Source: Papio anubis (taxonomy: Eukaryota > Chordata > Mammalia > Primates > Cercopithecidae). From it: a stretch of 64,000 nt of DNA. The position numbers and the translations under genes are program-made. A model generated the notes under the pieces. It did no database searches. It was given only the letters and a program-made list of their open reading frames with translations, and had not been told where the DNA came from. The stretch covers positions 168,811,139-168,875,138 of the forward strand of contig NC_044977.1 of the NCBI RefSeq assembly GCF_008728515.1, read 5' to 3'. Below, piece by piece: positions 51,901 to 63,840 of the stretch (positions within the stretch are counted from its first letter, which is position 1; every line of letters begins with the position of its first letter).

Positions 51901-52529
51901 AAAAGACATACTCTAAAGAAAAATATTCTCTCAGGTCAAAATATAATACATAATCAACTTCCATTGTCTGAGCTCCAGTATTTCATTTCCTTCTCTTCAT
52001 CTTGTCCTTTTCTAGGGCCAGAGCATTTTCCCTTATCAGTTAGTTTCTCTGTGGGTCCAGTTCCCTTTTTTTCCTCTCTTTAGATTTATCCTATAGCCCT
52101 CTTTTGGGATTTTTTTTTCAAAAATCTATATTTAAAGCTGCACCAAATAGTCCCCAGATATTCCCCTAAGTCTTCCTTGTGTCAAGATCTCCACTTCTCT
52201 GGGATCCTGATCCCCATTACCAATGAAATGGACAAAGATCTATATCCAGGTCACAGGGGCAGAGAAACCATTTATGCTTCAGAAGCACTTCAGTGAAAAA
52301 GAGGAGACAGGCAGTGAAATCCAGTAATAACCTAAAGCCTCACGGGACCAACGATCCAAGTATTGCTTACAAAACAATTCCTATAGAACAGTAGGGAGTC
52401 AATAACTTTTTAACCTGACCACAATTTCGAAAATGGCTCCTGCATGTATAATGCTACCTCTCATTTAATTTACAATTCCTCTTCCTATTTTTCCCAGGCT
52501 TCCTCAAGTCTCATGCCACTGTTATGTAC
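51901..52529. other. Unclassified sequence
   Basis: No gene or named repeat. Confidence 0.5.
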
Positions 52530-52780
52530 ATAATAACAGATAGTAATAATATGTTACATTTTAGTGATTACTATGTGCTATGAACTCTCTGAATTGTTTC
52601 ATTTAATCCTTGTAATAAGATGGTTACTCTTATTATCTATAAATTGTGAACAATAAAAGTAAGTGAAAAGAGATTCAGTAAGTTTATACCACGATCATGT
52701 TTGTAAATGGTGGAACCAAGATTTGAACCAAGATACACATAGCTCCAGAATCCATAATTTTAACCTCTATACATTCAGTT
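52530..52780 (+). mobile_element. MIR SINE, sense
   Basis: 'ttttagtgattactatgtgctatgaactctctgaattgtttcatttaatccttgtaataa' through 'gtaaatggtggaaccaagatttgaaccaagatacacatagctccagaatcc' spans the MIR core and 3' part. Confidence 0.85.
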
Positions 52781-52903
52781 TCCTGTCTTTGTAGCTCTTT
52801 CTACTCAATTACCCCTTTAGAGACCTTTAACATTGGTCATTTAATAAACATAGATGCTAAAATCCTTAACAAAATACTAGCTAAGCGACTCCAACAACAT
52901 ATC

Positions 52904-53205
52904 AAAAAGATAATCCAGCCAAGCGTGGTGGCTCACACCTGTAATTCCAGCACTTTGGGGGACCAACGTGGATAGATCACTTGAGGTCAGGAGTTTGAGA
53001 CTAGCCTGGCCAACATGGTGAAATCCCATCTCTATTAAAAATACACACAAAAAAATAGCTGGGCATGGTGGCAAGTGCCTGTAGTCCCAGTTGCTCTGGA
53101 GGCTGAGGCAGGAGGACTGTTTGAACCAGGGTGGTGAAGGTTGCAGTGAGCACTCCAGCCTGGGTGACAGAGAAAGACTCTGTCTCAAAAAGAAAAAAGA
53201 TAATC
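52904..53205 (+). mobile_element. AluS-like SINE, sense, nested in L1, with 12-bp target duplication
   Basis: Alu (52916-53193) flanked by AAAAAGATAATC at 52904-52915 and 53194-53205. It splits L1 ORF2 codons, so it postdates the L1. About 20 bp around the right-monomer 'gccgagatcgcgccactg' is deleted near 53146. Confidence 0.95.
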
Positions 53206-53271
53206 TACCATGATCAAGTGGGTTTTATACCAAGGATGTAGGGATGGTTTAATATACACAAGTCAATAAAT

Positions 53272-53832
53272 GTGATACACCACATAAATATAATTAAAAA
53301 CAAAAATCACATGATCATCTCAATAGATGCAGAAAAAAAAATCAACAAAACCCAGCATCCTTTTATGATTAAAACTCTCAGCAAAATTGGCATACAAGGG
53401 ACGTACCTCAATGTAATAAAAGCCATCCATGACAAACACACAGCCAACGTAATACTAAATGGGGAAAAGTTGAAAGTATTCCCTCTGAAAACTCGAAAAA
53501 GACAAGGATGCCCACTCTCACCACTCTTCTTCAACATAGTACTGGAAGTCCTAGCCAGAGCAGTCAGGCAAGAGAAAGAAATAAAAAGCATCCAAATCAG
53601 TAAAGAGGAAGTCAAACTGTCACTGTTAGCTGATGACATGATCGTTTACCTTGAAAACCCTAAAGCCTCCTCCAGAAATCTCCTAGAACTCATAAAAGAA
53701 TTCAGCAAAGTTTCTGGATACAAGATTAATGTACACAAATCAGTAGCTCTTCTATACACCAACAGCAACCAAGTGGAGAATCAAATCAAGAACTCAACCC
53801 CTTTTACAATAACAGCAAGAAAAATAAAATAA
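53272..53832 (+). pseudogene. L1 ORF2p reverse transcriptase fragment (186 codons open)
   Basis: The open stretch covers the reverse transcriptase palm. The catalytic F-A-D-D box reads L-A-D-D at about codons 121-124 (near 53632-53643), and '[20 protein letters not shown]' precedes it. The following '[10 protein letters not shown]' matches the conserved thumb-side segment. The stop at 53830-53832 follows. Both catalytic aspartates of the box are kept. The first F to L change and the loss of the upstream domain make activity unlikely. Confidence 0.88.
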
Positions 53833-54743
53833 TTAGGAATGTACCTAACCAAGGAGTTGAAGACCTCTACAAGGAAAACTACAAAACACTGTTGAAAGAA
53901 ATCATAGACGACATAAAGAAATGGAAACACATCCCATGCTCATGAATGGGTAGAATCAACATTGTGAAAATGATCATACTGGCAAAAGCAATCATAAATT
54001 CAAGGCAATCTCCATCAAAATACCACCTTCCTTCTTCACAGAATTAGAAAAAGCAATTCTAAAATTCATATGGAACCAAAAAAGGGACTGCATAGCATAA
54101 GACTAAGCAAAAATAACAAATCTGGAGGCATTACATTACCTGACTTCAAACTATACTATAGGGCCACAGTCACCAAAACAGCATGGTACTGGTATAAAAA
54201 TAGGCACATAGACCAATGGAAAGGAATAGAGAACCCAGAAATAAACCCAAATACTTACAACCAAGTCATCTTCAACAAAGCAAACAAAAACATAAAGTAG
54301 GGAAAGGACACCCTTTTCAACAAATGGTGCTGGGATCATTGACAAGCCATATGTAGGAGAATGAAACTGGATCCTCATCTCTCACCTTATACAAAAATCA
54401 ACCTAAGATGAATTGAGGACTTAAATCTAAGACATGAAACTATAAAAATTCTAGATTATAACATTGGAAAAACCCTTCTAGATGTTGGCTTAGGCAAGGA
54501 TTTCATGACCAAGAACCCAAGAGCAAATGCAATAAAAACAAAGGTAAATTGCTGAGACTTAATTAAACTAAAAAGCTTTTAGATGGCAAAAGGAACAGTC
54601 AGCAGAGTAAACAGACAACCCACAGAGTGGGAGAAAGTCTTCACAATCTATACACTTGACGAAAGACTAATGTCTAGAATCTACAATGAACTCAAACAAA
54701 TCAGTAAGAAAAAAAAAATCTCATCAAAAAGTGGGCTAAGGAC

Positions 54744-55346
54744 ATGAACACACAATTCTCAAAAGAAGATATACAAACGGACAACAAACATATGAAAAAA
54801 ATGCTCAACATCACTGATGATCAGGGAAATGAAAATCAACACCACAACATGATACCACCTTACTCCTGCAAGAATGACCATAATAAAAAAATAAAAAACA
54901 GTAGATGTTGGCATGGATGTAGTTATCAGGGAACACTTCTACACTGCTGGTGGGAATGTAAACTAGTACAGCCACTGTGGAAAACAGTGTGGAGACTCCT
55001 TAAAAAACTAAAAGTAGAACTACCATTTGATCCAGCAATCCCATTACTGGGTATCTATCCAGAGGAAAAGAAGTCATTATATGAAAAAGATACTTGCACA
55101 TGGATGTTTACAGCAGCACAATTGACAATTACAAAATCATGGAGCCAACCTAAATGCCCATCAATCAATGAGTGGATGAAGAAACTTTGGTATATATATG
55201 TGATGGAATACTATTCAGCCATAAAAAGGAATGAGTTAACAGCATTTACAGTGACCTGGATGAGATTGGAGACTCTTATTCTAAGTGAAGTAACTCAAGA
55301 ATGGATAACCAAACATCATATGTTCTCATTGATGTGTGGGAACTAA
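54744..55346 (+). pseudogene. L1 ORF2p C-terminal fragment with zinc-knuckle-like motif (200 codons open)
   Basis: The frame runs to the natural ORF2 stop. It contains the cysteine-rich motif C-W-H-G-C ... H-C-W-W-E-C (about residues 69-88), then the conserved '[12 protein letters not shown]' and 'YYSAIKRNE' segments. Nothing upstream joins it to the RT fragment in frame. In intact ORF2p this domain aids RNA binding and retrotransposition. Confidence 0.9.
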
Positions 55347-55565
55347 GCTATGAGGACACAAAGGCATAAGAATTATACAATGGACTATGGAGACTTGGGG
55401 GGAATAAATGAGGGGGTAGAGGGATAAAAGACTACAAATATGGTACAGTGTGTACTGCTAGATTGATGAGGCACCAAAATCTCACAAATCACCACTAAAG
55501 CACTCACTCATGGGACTAAATACCACCTGTACCCCAATAGCTTAAGGAAATTTTTTTAAAAAATT

Positions 55566-57643
55566 GTCATTTGTTCTCTGTTCATAACAGGTACAGTGGC
55601 CAATTCTTGAGAATCCAAGTTTTCTCAGACTATCATTGATGTCACCAAGAATCTGATCAGAAAGACAGTGAAAAAGAGACATCAAACTAAACAAAATCTC
55701 ATACTTGAGTTTCATCTCTTTCCATTACCACCTCAATCCTCACCTCCTTAGAGCACCCAGCTAAAATTCTCATTTATGCATTTTACACATATATGTGTAT
55801 ATATATTTAAATATATTATATATATATATAATAAACCTTGGAAAATAATATATTTAAAAGAAAAATGAAGTACACAGTTAGAGAACAGTAATCTATTAAC
55901 TTGTCAATGAAAGTTCCATTACAGTGTATATGCAAATACCTGAAAGTATACATCATTTGGTCTGTCTCACCCACTGTTGCCAAAAGATTTAAGGTGGAAA
56001 TTCTAAGCATTTTTAATCTCACAAACCTAATTAGTTTGCTCAAAACTTTTCTCCCCTAATCAAATTAGAATCAGCAAGAAAAGAATCTGGTCAATAAAGA
56101 AAAACATCTAATAGAATAGTATTAATACAAATTTATGTTCCCAACTTTATTAATTAAATTTTACAGTTATAAATTTATTATTTTTTAAACTTCATCTATT
56201 TAAAGTTTCCCCAATTAACAGTTCTCAAGAGAACAGCTATGTAGGAACCGCATCTGTTAGTTCTTTGGATGCCCCATAGAGTACAAAATGCCTTGCTTAC
56301 AGTTGAAGCTCAAAGAATGTTTTATCAATCAGTCAAAAAATTATGGTGTTTGCTCAATGTTTATGGATAATTGTGTCAAGAGAAGTCCTGAGCACAAATT
56401 CAAAGTGTTTGGGACTCTTCCAGTCACTAAGCAATTTCAGGAGAAGAAAAATTATATCAAGTATGAGGTATTGATTCCTTTCCCACACTCCTTCATAAAC
56501 TGCTCTGTAAGAATTTTAAACAAACATGAGGCACATATAACTTTCTTAGAAATGCCAAAACATTCTACACTCTTCAAACATTAGAATTATAAAAACATTT
56601 ATCAATGTTTTATTAATTGAAAGTAGAAAGTAAATCTTTAATACTACCCACCCAGACAAATCAATACCCACTAGTTACAAGGTAATCCTCCAATTGAATA
56701 TGCCAACTGTAGAGCATGAAGTTTTCCATGAATACAGATTTTCAAACAATGAACACCTGGCACAGAATCTGTCATAACATTCCCCATCATCGGCACTCTT
56801 GGCTGAAAAGGAATAAGAATATCTATTTATGTGCTCAATTAAATGAGCTGTTCAAATATACTCTAATAACCAACCACTATATGGACAAACAGGTAGTCAA
56901 ACTAATTAGATGGCTAAAGTTACCAACTCTTATCTTGGATGTATTTTATTTCAGATGAATGTGGGATAATATATTAAATCATATACCAAGCAACAATTTT
57001 TATAATAGAAATGTAACTTGCTTATTGTGTGTAGATTAACATTATCCTCAATTGATTTGAAATGGAAATATTTTCCAAAATGTCATTTTATTGCTAGTAT
57101 ATTTAGAAAAATTTGGAAAAGTTTTAGCCAATCTCATGTTACTTTTCGCCATTTAGAACCCAGCTGTTTTCTTTACCCTACACTTCCAATCATGATATTG
57201 AAGACCCCTGACAACTACCACATCAGAGAAAACTGCCCGGTGGTGAGAAAACCACCACTAGGGATGATGTCAATATGCACAATTTGCAAACAATTTATCT
57301 CTTCAAAAAGTACATATATCTTGGGTATTACCTTACTTGTAAAGTACCTTAGTATACATTTTTTTCTTTTCTTATTTATGTAATACATAAATATGTGTTC
57401 ATTATTTTTTTAAAAAAATACAATTGATGGATATGTACATGTAAAAAATTGCTTTTGTCACCCCTCTAACAGCAATATTGAGTTCTAATTCCCTCACCAA
57501 AGAAAATCTTTGTTAGGTTCAGTGGATATTGTTTCACAATAAGCATACAACTCACATATACACACCTACTACATACATATTATTTTTCCTTTTTAAAATT
57601 TAAATCTCCATATATGATAACTGAATTAAAACGCCAAGACATA
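55566..57643. other. Unclassified AT-rich sequence
   Basis: About 2 kb with no gene. Contains the (TA)n tract at 55793-55840. Frames 56288-56584, 56716-56958 and 57018-57383 (98, 80 and 121 codons) are AT-rich with no recognised domain and I see no splice or promoter support; treated as chance. Confidence 0.5.
55793..55840. repeat. (TA)n-rich simple repeat
   Basis: TATATGTGTATATATATTTA followed by TATATATA; a decayed dinucleotide array. Confidence 0.9.
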
Positions 57644-58815
57644 CAGTCATACTCTACATAATGACATTTCAGTCAACAATAAACTGCATAAGATTGTAAT
57701 GGAGCTGAAAAGTTTCTACTGCCTAGTGATATTGTAGCTGTCATAACATTCACAGTGCAATGTATTCCTCACATGATTGTAATGATGCTGGCATAAACAA
57801 ACCTACTGTGCTGCCAGTCGTATAAAAGTCTATCCAATATGATTATGTACAGCATATAATACTTCATAAAAATAAACAACTATGCTACTGGTTTTTGTAT
57901 TTACTATACTTTGATCATTATTTCAGAGTATATTTCTCTACTTCCTTTTTTAAGTCAACTGTAAAACAGCCTCAGGCAGGTCCTTCAGGAGGAATTCCAG
58001 AAGAAGGCATTGTTATCACAGAAGATAACAGTTCCATGTGTGTTATTGTCCCTGAAGACATTCCAGTAGGACAAAGTGTGGAGGTGAAAGACAGTGATAT
58101 TTGATGATCCTGACCCTGTGTTGGCCTAGGCTAATGTATGTGTTTGTGTCTTAGTTTAAAAAAAATTTTAAGTAAAAAGAGAAAATAAAAATGGAAAATA
58201 TTATATATATTTTCTTTATAAAATAATGATAAAATCTTAAATCGATTTAAAGAAAAGAAATTTGTATAATTGTATGTTTGTGTTTTAAGCTAAATATTAT
58301 TATAAAAGAGCCCAGAAGTTTTTTTAAAAGTAAAAAGTTACATTAAGCTAAGGTTATTAATGATAACTTTTTTTATAAATTTAGTACAACCTAAGTGTAC
58401 ATTGTTTATAACAATCTATAGTAGTGCACAATAATGCCCTAGGCCTTCACATGTACTCACTACTTACTCATTGACTCACCCAGAGCAACTTCCAGTCCCT
58501 CAAGCTCCATTCATGGTAAATGCCTAACAAGTACACTAATTTTTATCTCTTATCCCATATCTTTACGGTATCTTTTCTGTGTTTAGGTATGCAAATATTT
58601 ACCATTGGGTTACACTTGCATACAGTATTCAGTACAGCAACATGCTGTACAAGTTTGTAGCCTAAGAGAATCCACCACACCGTAGAGCCCAGGTGTGTAG
58701 TAGATTATACCGCCTACATTTGTGTAAGTGTACTCTATGATGTTCACACAATTTCAAGATCACCTAACAACTCATTTCTTAGAACATACCCTCATCATTA
58801 AGCATTCAATGACTG
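57644..58815 (+). mobile_element. Tigger-family (Tigger3/MER6-like) DNA transposon, both ends and TA target duplication
   Basis: Begins CAGTCATACTC and ends ...TCAATGACTG, imperfect terminal inverted repeats, flanked by the dinucleotide TA on both sides (57642-57643, 58816-58817), as for Tc1/mariner elements. It carries a remnant of the transposase C-terminal coding region (open 57895-58104). Total 1,172 bp, shorter than autonomous Tigger elements, so internally deleted. No active transposase. Confidence 0.85.
57952..58104 (+). pseudogene. Tigger transposase C-terminal remnant
   Basis: The frame contains a segment 'QAGPSGGIPEEGIVITEDN', a stretch with 'VIVPEDIPVGQ', then an acidic tail ending D-S-D-I and stop at 58102-58104. 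This acidic tail resembles the end of Tigger-type pogo-like transposases as I recall them. No catalytic DDE residues lie in this part. Confidence 0.6.
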
Positions 58816-58817
58816 TA

Positions 58818-59630
58818 TATTTTGTTCCACACATTTCCATTTAGTTTTCTCTTTAATATATTCATTCAGAGGTGGCAGTTGATATTGCCATTTTGCTTTT
58901 AAATTAAGTATCACTAAAAAGCTAACTGTTGCTACTTAGTAACCTTCATCCCTGTCACCCTGCCTTAGGCAGCACAGCACACAATGGAGTCTCATCATAT
59001 AAGTGAAATGGATTTCTGTGTTTGTCCTGTGAACATTTACCCCAGGGATTCTCACAGATTGAGCACAGTGTTAGTGGACTGGGTTTTTATAGCTACAGGG
59101 AACCAAATACCATGTGCAATTTGCTCAGCGCCACTTGGCAGTCTTTTCTAACAGTTCAAATGTTTACATATTTTACTTTAGAAGTACCAGCCACGTTCCC
59201 ACTGTACGTAACCCTTGCTCTCACATCATTCCATGTTTCTTTCCTCTCTTTATAAGTAACATCTTAATGAAAAACCAGAAAAGACTCCCTAAAGAGCCTC
59301 CGAGCTTACAGTTCTGCACAACACAGAACCTGGTGCAGACAAAATGAAAACTGTGGAGTATACCCAGGACTCCCCACATTTACTGAATTCCATTCAGAAG
59401 AAATCCGGGCTCCCAGAAATTCCATGCAAGAGCATTTATTGCTATGGAATCCTAAAAGATCTGAATAAAGGCAGTCTCCACTACGAGGGGTCTGGACACC
59501 GAGAGTTTGACTAATCAGAGTGCTGAAAACCCTTGAATTAGCTTTCCAAATAAATTTGAGTAAAAGTAAACAAAAAGCACATTCTTCCTAATTCATAATA
59601 AAGAACAGTAATAGCTATACTGTTCTGAGT
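58818..59630. other. Unclassified sequence
   Basis: No named repeat. Overlapping frames 59022-59255 and 59114-59347 have no domain. Confidence 0.5.
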
Positions 59631-59631
59631 T

Positions 59632-59800
59632 GGAGCTCAGCTCAATCTCTTCAGCTATTAAAATTAGAGTGCCAAAGGTATGTACTGGATAGTCATTGTG
59701 AAAATTGTATCATCCACATAAAATGTTTAGCATAGAATCTTCCAAATGATAGTTGTAATTATTATACTTATTACTGCTGTCATCATTTTGATTTTTCAGG
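59632..59800 (-). mobile_element. MIR SINE, antisense
   Basis: 'agctcaatctcttcagctattaaaattagagtgccaaaggtatgtactgg' then 'ataaaatgtttagcatagaatcttccaaatgatagttgtaattattatact'. Confidence 0.68.
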
Positions 59801-59829
59801 AATTTAGTTATTTAAAGTGTGCATTAGAA

Positions 59830-59965
59830 TGAGCCCAAATGTCTGAATATAAGAAATAAGACCTTTTTCTTCCTAACACCTTAATCCTTCTGTACGTTCT
59901 CTGCTGTCTGCCCAACACCTGGAAAGGTAACTGATGAATGAATGAATGATCAAATGAATATCTTT
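59830..59965 (+). mobile_element. Possible L2 3'-end fragment, sense
   Basis: Ends in 'gcccaacacctggaaaggtaactgatgaatgaatgaatga', like the L2 3' terminus 'ttgaatgaatgaa'. Weak upstream. Confidence 0.4.
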
Positions 59966-61270
59966 TAGCACTATTGCATTTTACATTATTTTTCTCCCCA
60001 TTTACCTCCTAGAATTTTGCATCTTTTATTGAAAAACATGATTTTTTTTCCATTTCTTGCCAGCCTATACCAGAGCACTGTAGTCATCACATACAGTGAT
60101 AGCTTTTACAACATTTGAAACTTAAAGTGGGCTATTTTCCCCCTACTGCCAATAAGTATATTCCTACTAAATCCATTTATCAGTCCTATGATGAGCATAA
60201 AGATGACTGGGAAGATGAGTAATAATAGTAGGCAAGCTGATCTACCTCAAATTCTCTAAAATTTCTAAATATGCTGTGCTTTTCTTTTACATAAAAGATT
60301 ATAGGGCGACAGAACCAGTACATTAAATTTGGAAAGGCAGCTCAGTGATAGAGGGGTAGCCAGTTGAGTCCACAGTGCAACTTTCCCATAAGCCTACCCT
60401 ATAATCAATTACATATTTCCTTAAGGTCTAAATTACTGGAGAGAGAAGTGTCTGTTAATCTTATTAAATTATGATCATTACCGCTAACCATTCAGCAGCT
60501 TAAAGGTAAAACAGCAGTATCCTTTTTAAAGTAGACATACCAAAAATTTTTCCTACACTTCTCTTTAATTTCAAACTCTTTTGTTTTTCGTCAATTAGAA
60601 TAACAATGAATAAGATTGTAATTCAAGCACAGCATTCTGAATTCTCCCCTTCTCAATAGTCTCTACTTTCCAAAACAATTCAAAAGAAGACAACATACTA
60701 ATCCAATGTCACAAAGCATTTTCTCATGTGCTATTGAGAAAAACTTATCACACAAATCTAGTTTAATCTTTGATGTCCTACTAATTATTTCTGCTAAGAA
60801 GCTACTTTCTATATTTGAGAACATTTGTTACTTCCAGAATCCTGTTGTGATAAAATACACAAACAACAAAAGTATAATAGAGGCAAGGGAGATATTGAAG
60901 CCTAGTCTGAGAAATAATGCTTTTCATAGTTAGCAGGATAATGGAGTTGAAAGTAGTTAAGAGGAGAATAGAAAGGGACAGCTGACTCCTCCTGAGATGC
61001 CAATTTATAGTGTTTTTCTCTTATCACTTTGGAAGTGAGGCAAACATCAGACGTTCTCAGATGGCACTGGCAATACAGAAGCAAGTTTTAGGTTGAAAAC
61101 AAAAACGAATTTGATCACAACCATCTAGGATTTTTCAAACTACTGCTTTGATACAGTCGGTAGGATAAATAAGGAGTAAATGAACATAAATGTCTTTTGT
61201 AATAACTGCTAAATAGTTATTTTTATACCATTCTTTAATTTCTAATTATGCCATAGGAACAAAGGCATAC
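59966..61270. other. Unclassified AT-rich sequence
   Basis: No gene or named repeat. Frame 60706-60933 has no domain. Confidence 0.5.
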
Positions 61271-61690
61271 TATGGCAACCATAAAAATGAACCTCTTAGA
61301 TCTCCTACAGTTACGAACATAATTGTCAAACAGCGCTAGATGCTGCATTCTGAAACCACTCACTGTTTGTGATCTGGCATGCTTCCCATGGGCTCTTCCC
61401 AGCCAATGACTAAGACTATCACTGCAAGATCCAGGAGTTCACTGATGGGAAGACCCTGTTAGCCTTGCTGAAACTGTCCTAAAACTATGCTGCACTCTAA
61501 GACCTTCCTTCCACTCTTTCTCCCATCCTTCCTTCATCCCTGCCCTCTCTCTTTCAGAGGGATCAGACCTGCATCATGGTCTGAAAGTTCTTCTAGTCTC
61601 TTCTGGCTCTCTCCTCAATAAATATCTCTTCACATCTAATCCTGTTTTGGCACCTGCTACTCAAACAACTGTTACCTACACCTATGCCTT
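61271..61690 (+). mobile_element. Possible old LTR (LTR33/LTR41-like), sense
   Basis: CT-rich 3' half with 'tctcctcaataaatatctcttcacatctaatcctgttttggc', which looks like an ERVL-type LTR polyadenylation region and end. No clear left end or target duplication. Confidence 0.45.
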
Positions 61691-62039
61691 ACACCAAAGA
61701 AAATTTAGGCAGATCCATTTTTATAAACAATCATACTTTAAAGTAACTGGATAAATATATAAAGCAAGCAAGATAATCTTCTTTGCCTCTAATTATGCCT
61801 TAATTTATGTTTTGTAAGTTCAGATTTCTATTTATTGGTTTTCACTCAAGTTTAATACTATTCTCCTAATATCTCCAATCCCTAATACACAGATATCTTG
61901 CCCCTATTAAACTAAAAAAAAATACCTTCAATTTATTTTAAAATTTCAATTAAAAGGGCAAGTTTCTCAGGTGGCTTTGAATAAACCAGTGCAGAGGCCT
62001 ATATAACTGATATAGAAAGTTATTTCTCATTCTTTCCTA
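61691..62039. other. Unclassified AT-rich sequence
   Basis: Nothing recognised. Confidence 0.5.
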
Positions 62040-62460
62040 TTTTGGAAATGGGGGAAAGATGTGTGGCTAGTTACCAAACCCCTTTCAGCTTTGGGCTACA
62101 CAACCACTAGATATTTTCCAGCCTCCCTTGCAGCTAGGTATGACCATGAGACTGAGTTTCAGCCAGAGAAATGTGAGTAGAAATTAAGGGCACCATTTCC
62201 ACACCTGGCTCATAAAAACCTCCCTGTGTGATGCTCTTTATCCTTTTATGATCACTGCCAACAAGTATAGGAAATGTGAAAACCATATGATGAAGATGAA
62301 AGAGTGACCATACCATGGGAGGATGGGTCACTGAATTGCCAACTAAACAAGAGCTGCCTGACCTGGAACACCTGAACTGTCGTGTAAACAAGAAATAAAC
62401 TTACTGCATTAAGCCTCTGAGATTCAGTTCTGAGCTTGTTGCAGCAGCTGGCATTACCTT
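62040..62460 (+). mobile_element. MLT1-class LTR remnant, sense
   Basis: 'ccagcctcccttgcagctaggtatgaccatgagactgagtttcagccagagaaatgtgagtagaa', 'cctggctcataaaaacctcc' and 'caagaaataaacttactgcattaagcctctgag' are in the order of a MaLR-like LTR with an AATAAA signal. The family name is uncertain; the two minus-strand frames here are chance. Confidence 0.6.
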
Positions 62461-63063
62461 AATATATAGTTTTATAGCACAAGTATTCTCAACAGGTTCA
62501 TAGTAAAGACTGCTCCTACAAGGTAGTGATGATAAGGGTATGGCAGATGGTTCTGTTAACAATAAAGCCAGTCTCCCAAAAGATGGGGTCTTCCCCTTGT
62601 TTGGTGTCATGAAGCCAATACACAAAACTAAAAGTGAGTATCCAGCAGTGCAGACTTCATTCAATGGCCATGGAACTAAGAAGTGGGAGCAGGGCTCACA
62701 AATAAGCTTCTCAACTAGTGAGGAGTTTAAAATATAGGGTTTCTCTAATGAAGGGGTTGGATATTAAAAGCAAAGGGTGGAAGTGGTAGAATAGTAAACT
62801 TCTTAGAACCAGAGTGCTGCCTTCCTCTGTCCTTTTATGGCTTCTTCTGGTCATTGTCATGGCAATTGTAACCTCATGGTGCTGGTGGGAGTGTCATTTT
62901 GCATGAAAATGAGATTATAATGAAGCTTGAGGTGTTTCCAAGGTCGTTAGGTTGGCTATCTTGGTTCTAACCAGTCTCAGCTGGTCGGGTTACAAAGGGA
63001 GCTTTTTATCACAGCCATCTTGTTTCTTAAAGATAAACAGAGTTAGGATAGGGTGAAATTTCA
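62461..63063 (+). mobile_element. Probable class I ERV LTR remnant
   Basis: 62810-63010 has 'ggtgctggtgggagtgtcattttgcatgaaaatgagattataatgaagc' and 'ttggctatcttggttctaaccagtctcagctggtcggg', which recall the LTRs of some HERV1 families. No ends identified. Moderately uncertain. Confidence 0.42.
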
Positions 63064-63545
<482 letters not shown>

Positions 63546-63840
63546 ACAGCTTTTAGTTTTAGTTTCATGAAACCCAGTGTTCATGCTGTAAGGAAGCACA
63601 GTCTCTCCTAAAGACAGGGACCACTTGAAGGGACCCTGGAGGATGAGCTGCCACGTGGAGGATGAGGCCACATGGAAAAGACTCAAAGTAACACAGCCAA
63701 CTGCCAGCTTCAAGTACCCAGGCCTTACCAAGACAGCCTTCTTTCCAGCCTAGCCACGTGACTGACTGAACTGTCTAGACAACCACAGAATCACAATACA
63801 CAATGAACTGTTATTTTAAATGACTAAGTTGTTACAGGTT
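63546..63840 (+). mobile_element. MLT1-like LTR, right part
   Basis: 'gatgaggccacatggaaaagactc', 'ccaactgccagcttcaagtaccc' and 'tgaactgttattttaaatgactaagttgttacaggttt' (the usual MLT1 3' end). A minus-strand frame (63731-63462) crosses the Alu edge and is not credible. Confidence 0.68.

Larger units (their letters stand above)
52844..55565 (+). mobile_element. L1P (L1PB-like) LINE-1, sense, 5'-truncated
   Basis: About 2.4 kb of L1 excluding the Alu, from before the reverse transcriptase core to a 3' end 'ccaatagcttaaggaaatttttttaaaaaa' near 55565. Starts at 'aacatagatgctaaaatcc'. The 3'UTR has 'gacttggggggaataaatg' and 'accaaaatctcacaaatcacc'. Two long ORF2 pieces remain open. The subfamily is from recall; L1PB or an early L1PA/L1MA is possible. 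Confidence 0.85.

Noticed and set aside
53307..53639. 110-codon minus-strand frame at 53 kb
   Set aside because: Complement of the L1 reverse transcriptase region; a shadow frame.
57018..57383. 121-codon open frame
   Set aside because: AT-rich, no recognised domain, no splice-site or promoter evidence, surrounded by repeats; expected by chance at this composition.
62134..62664. 85- and 87-codon minus-strand frames as a gene
   Set aside because: They lie antisense over an LTR remnant and have no recognised domain.
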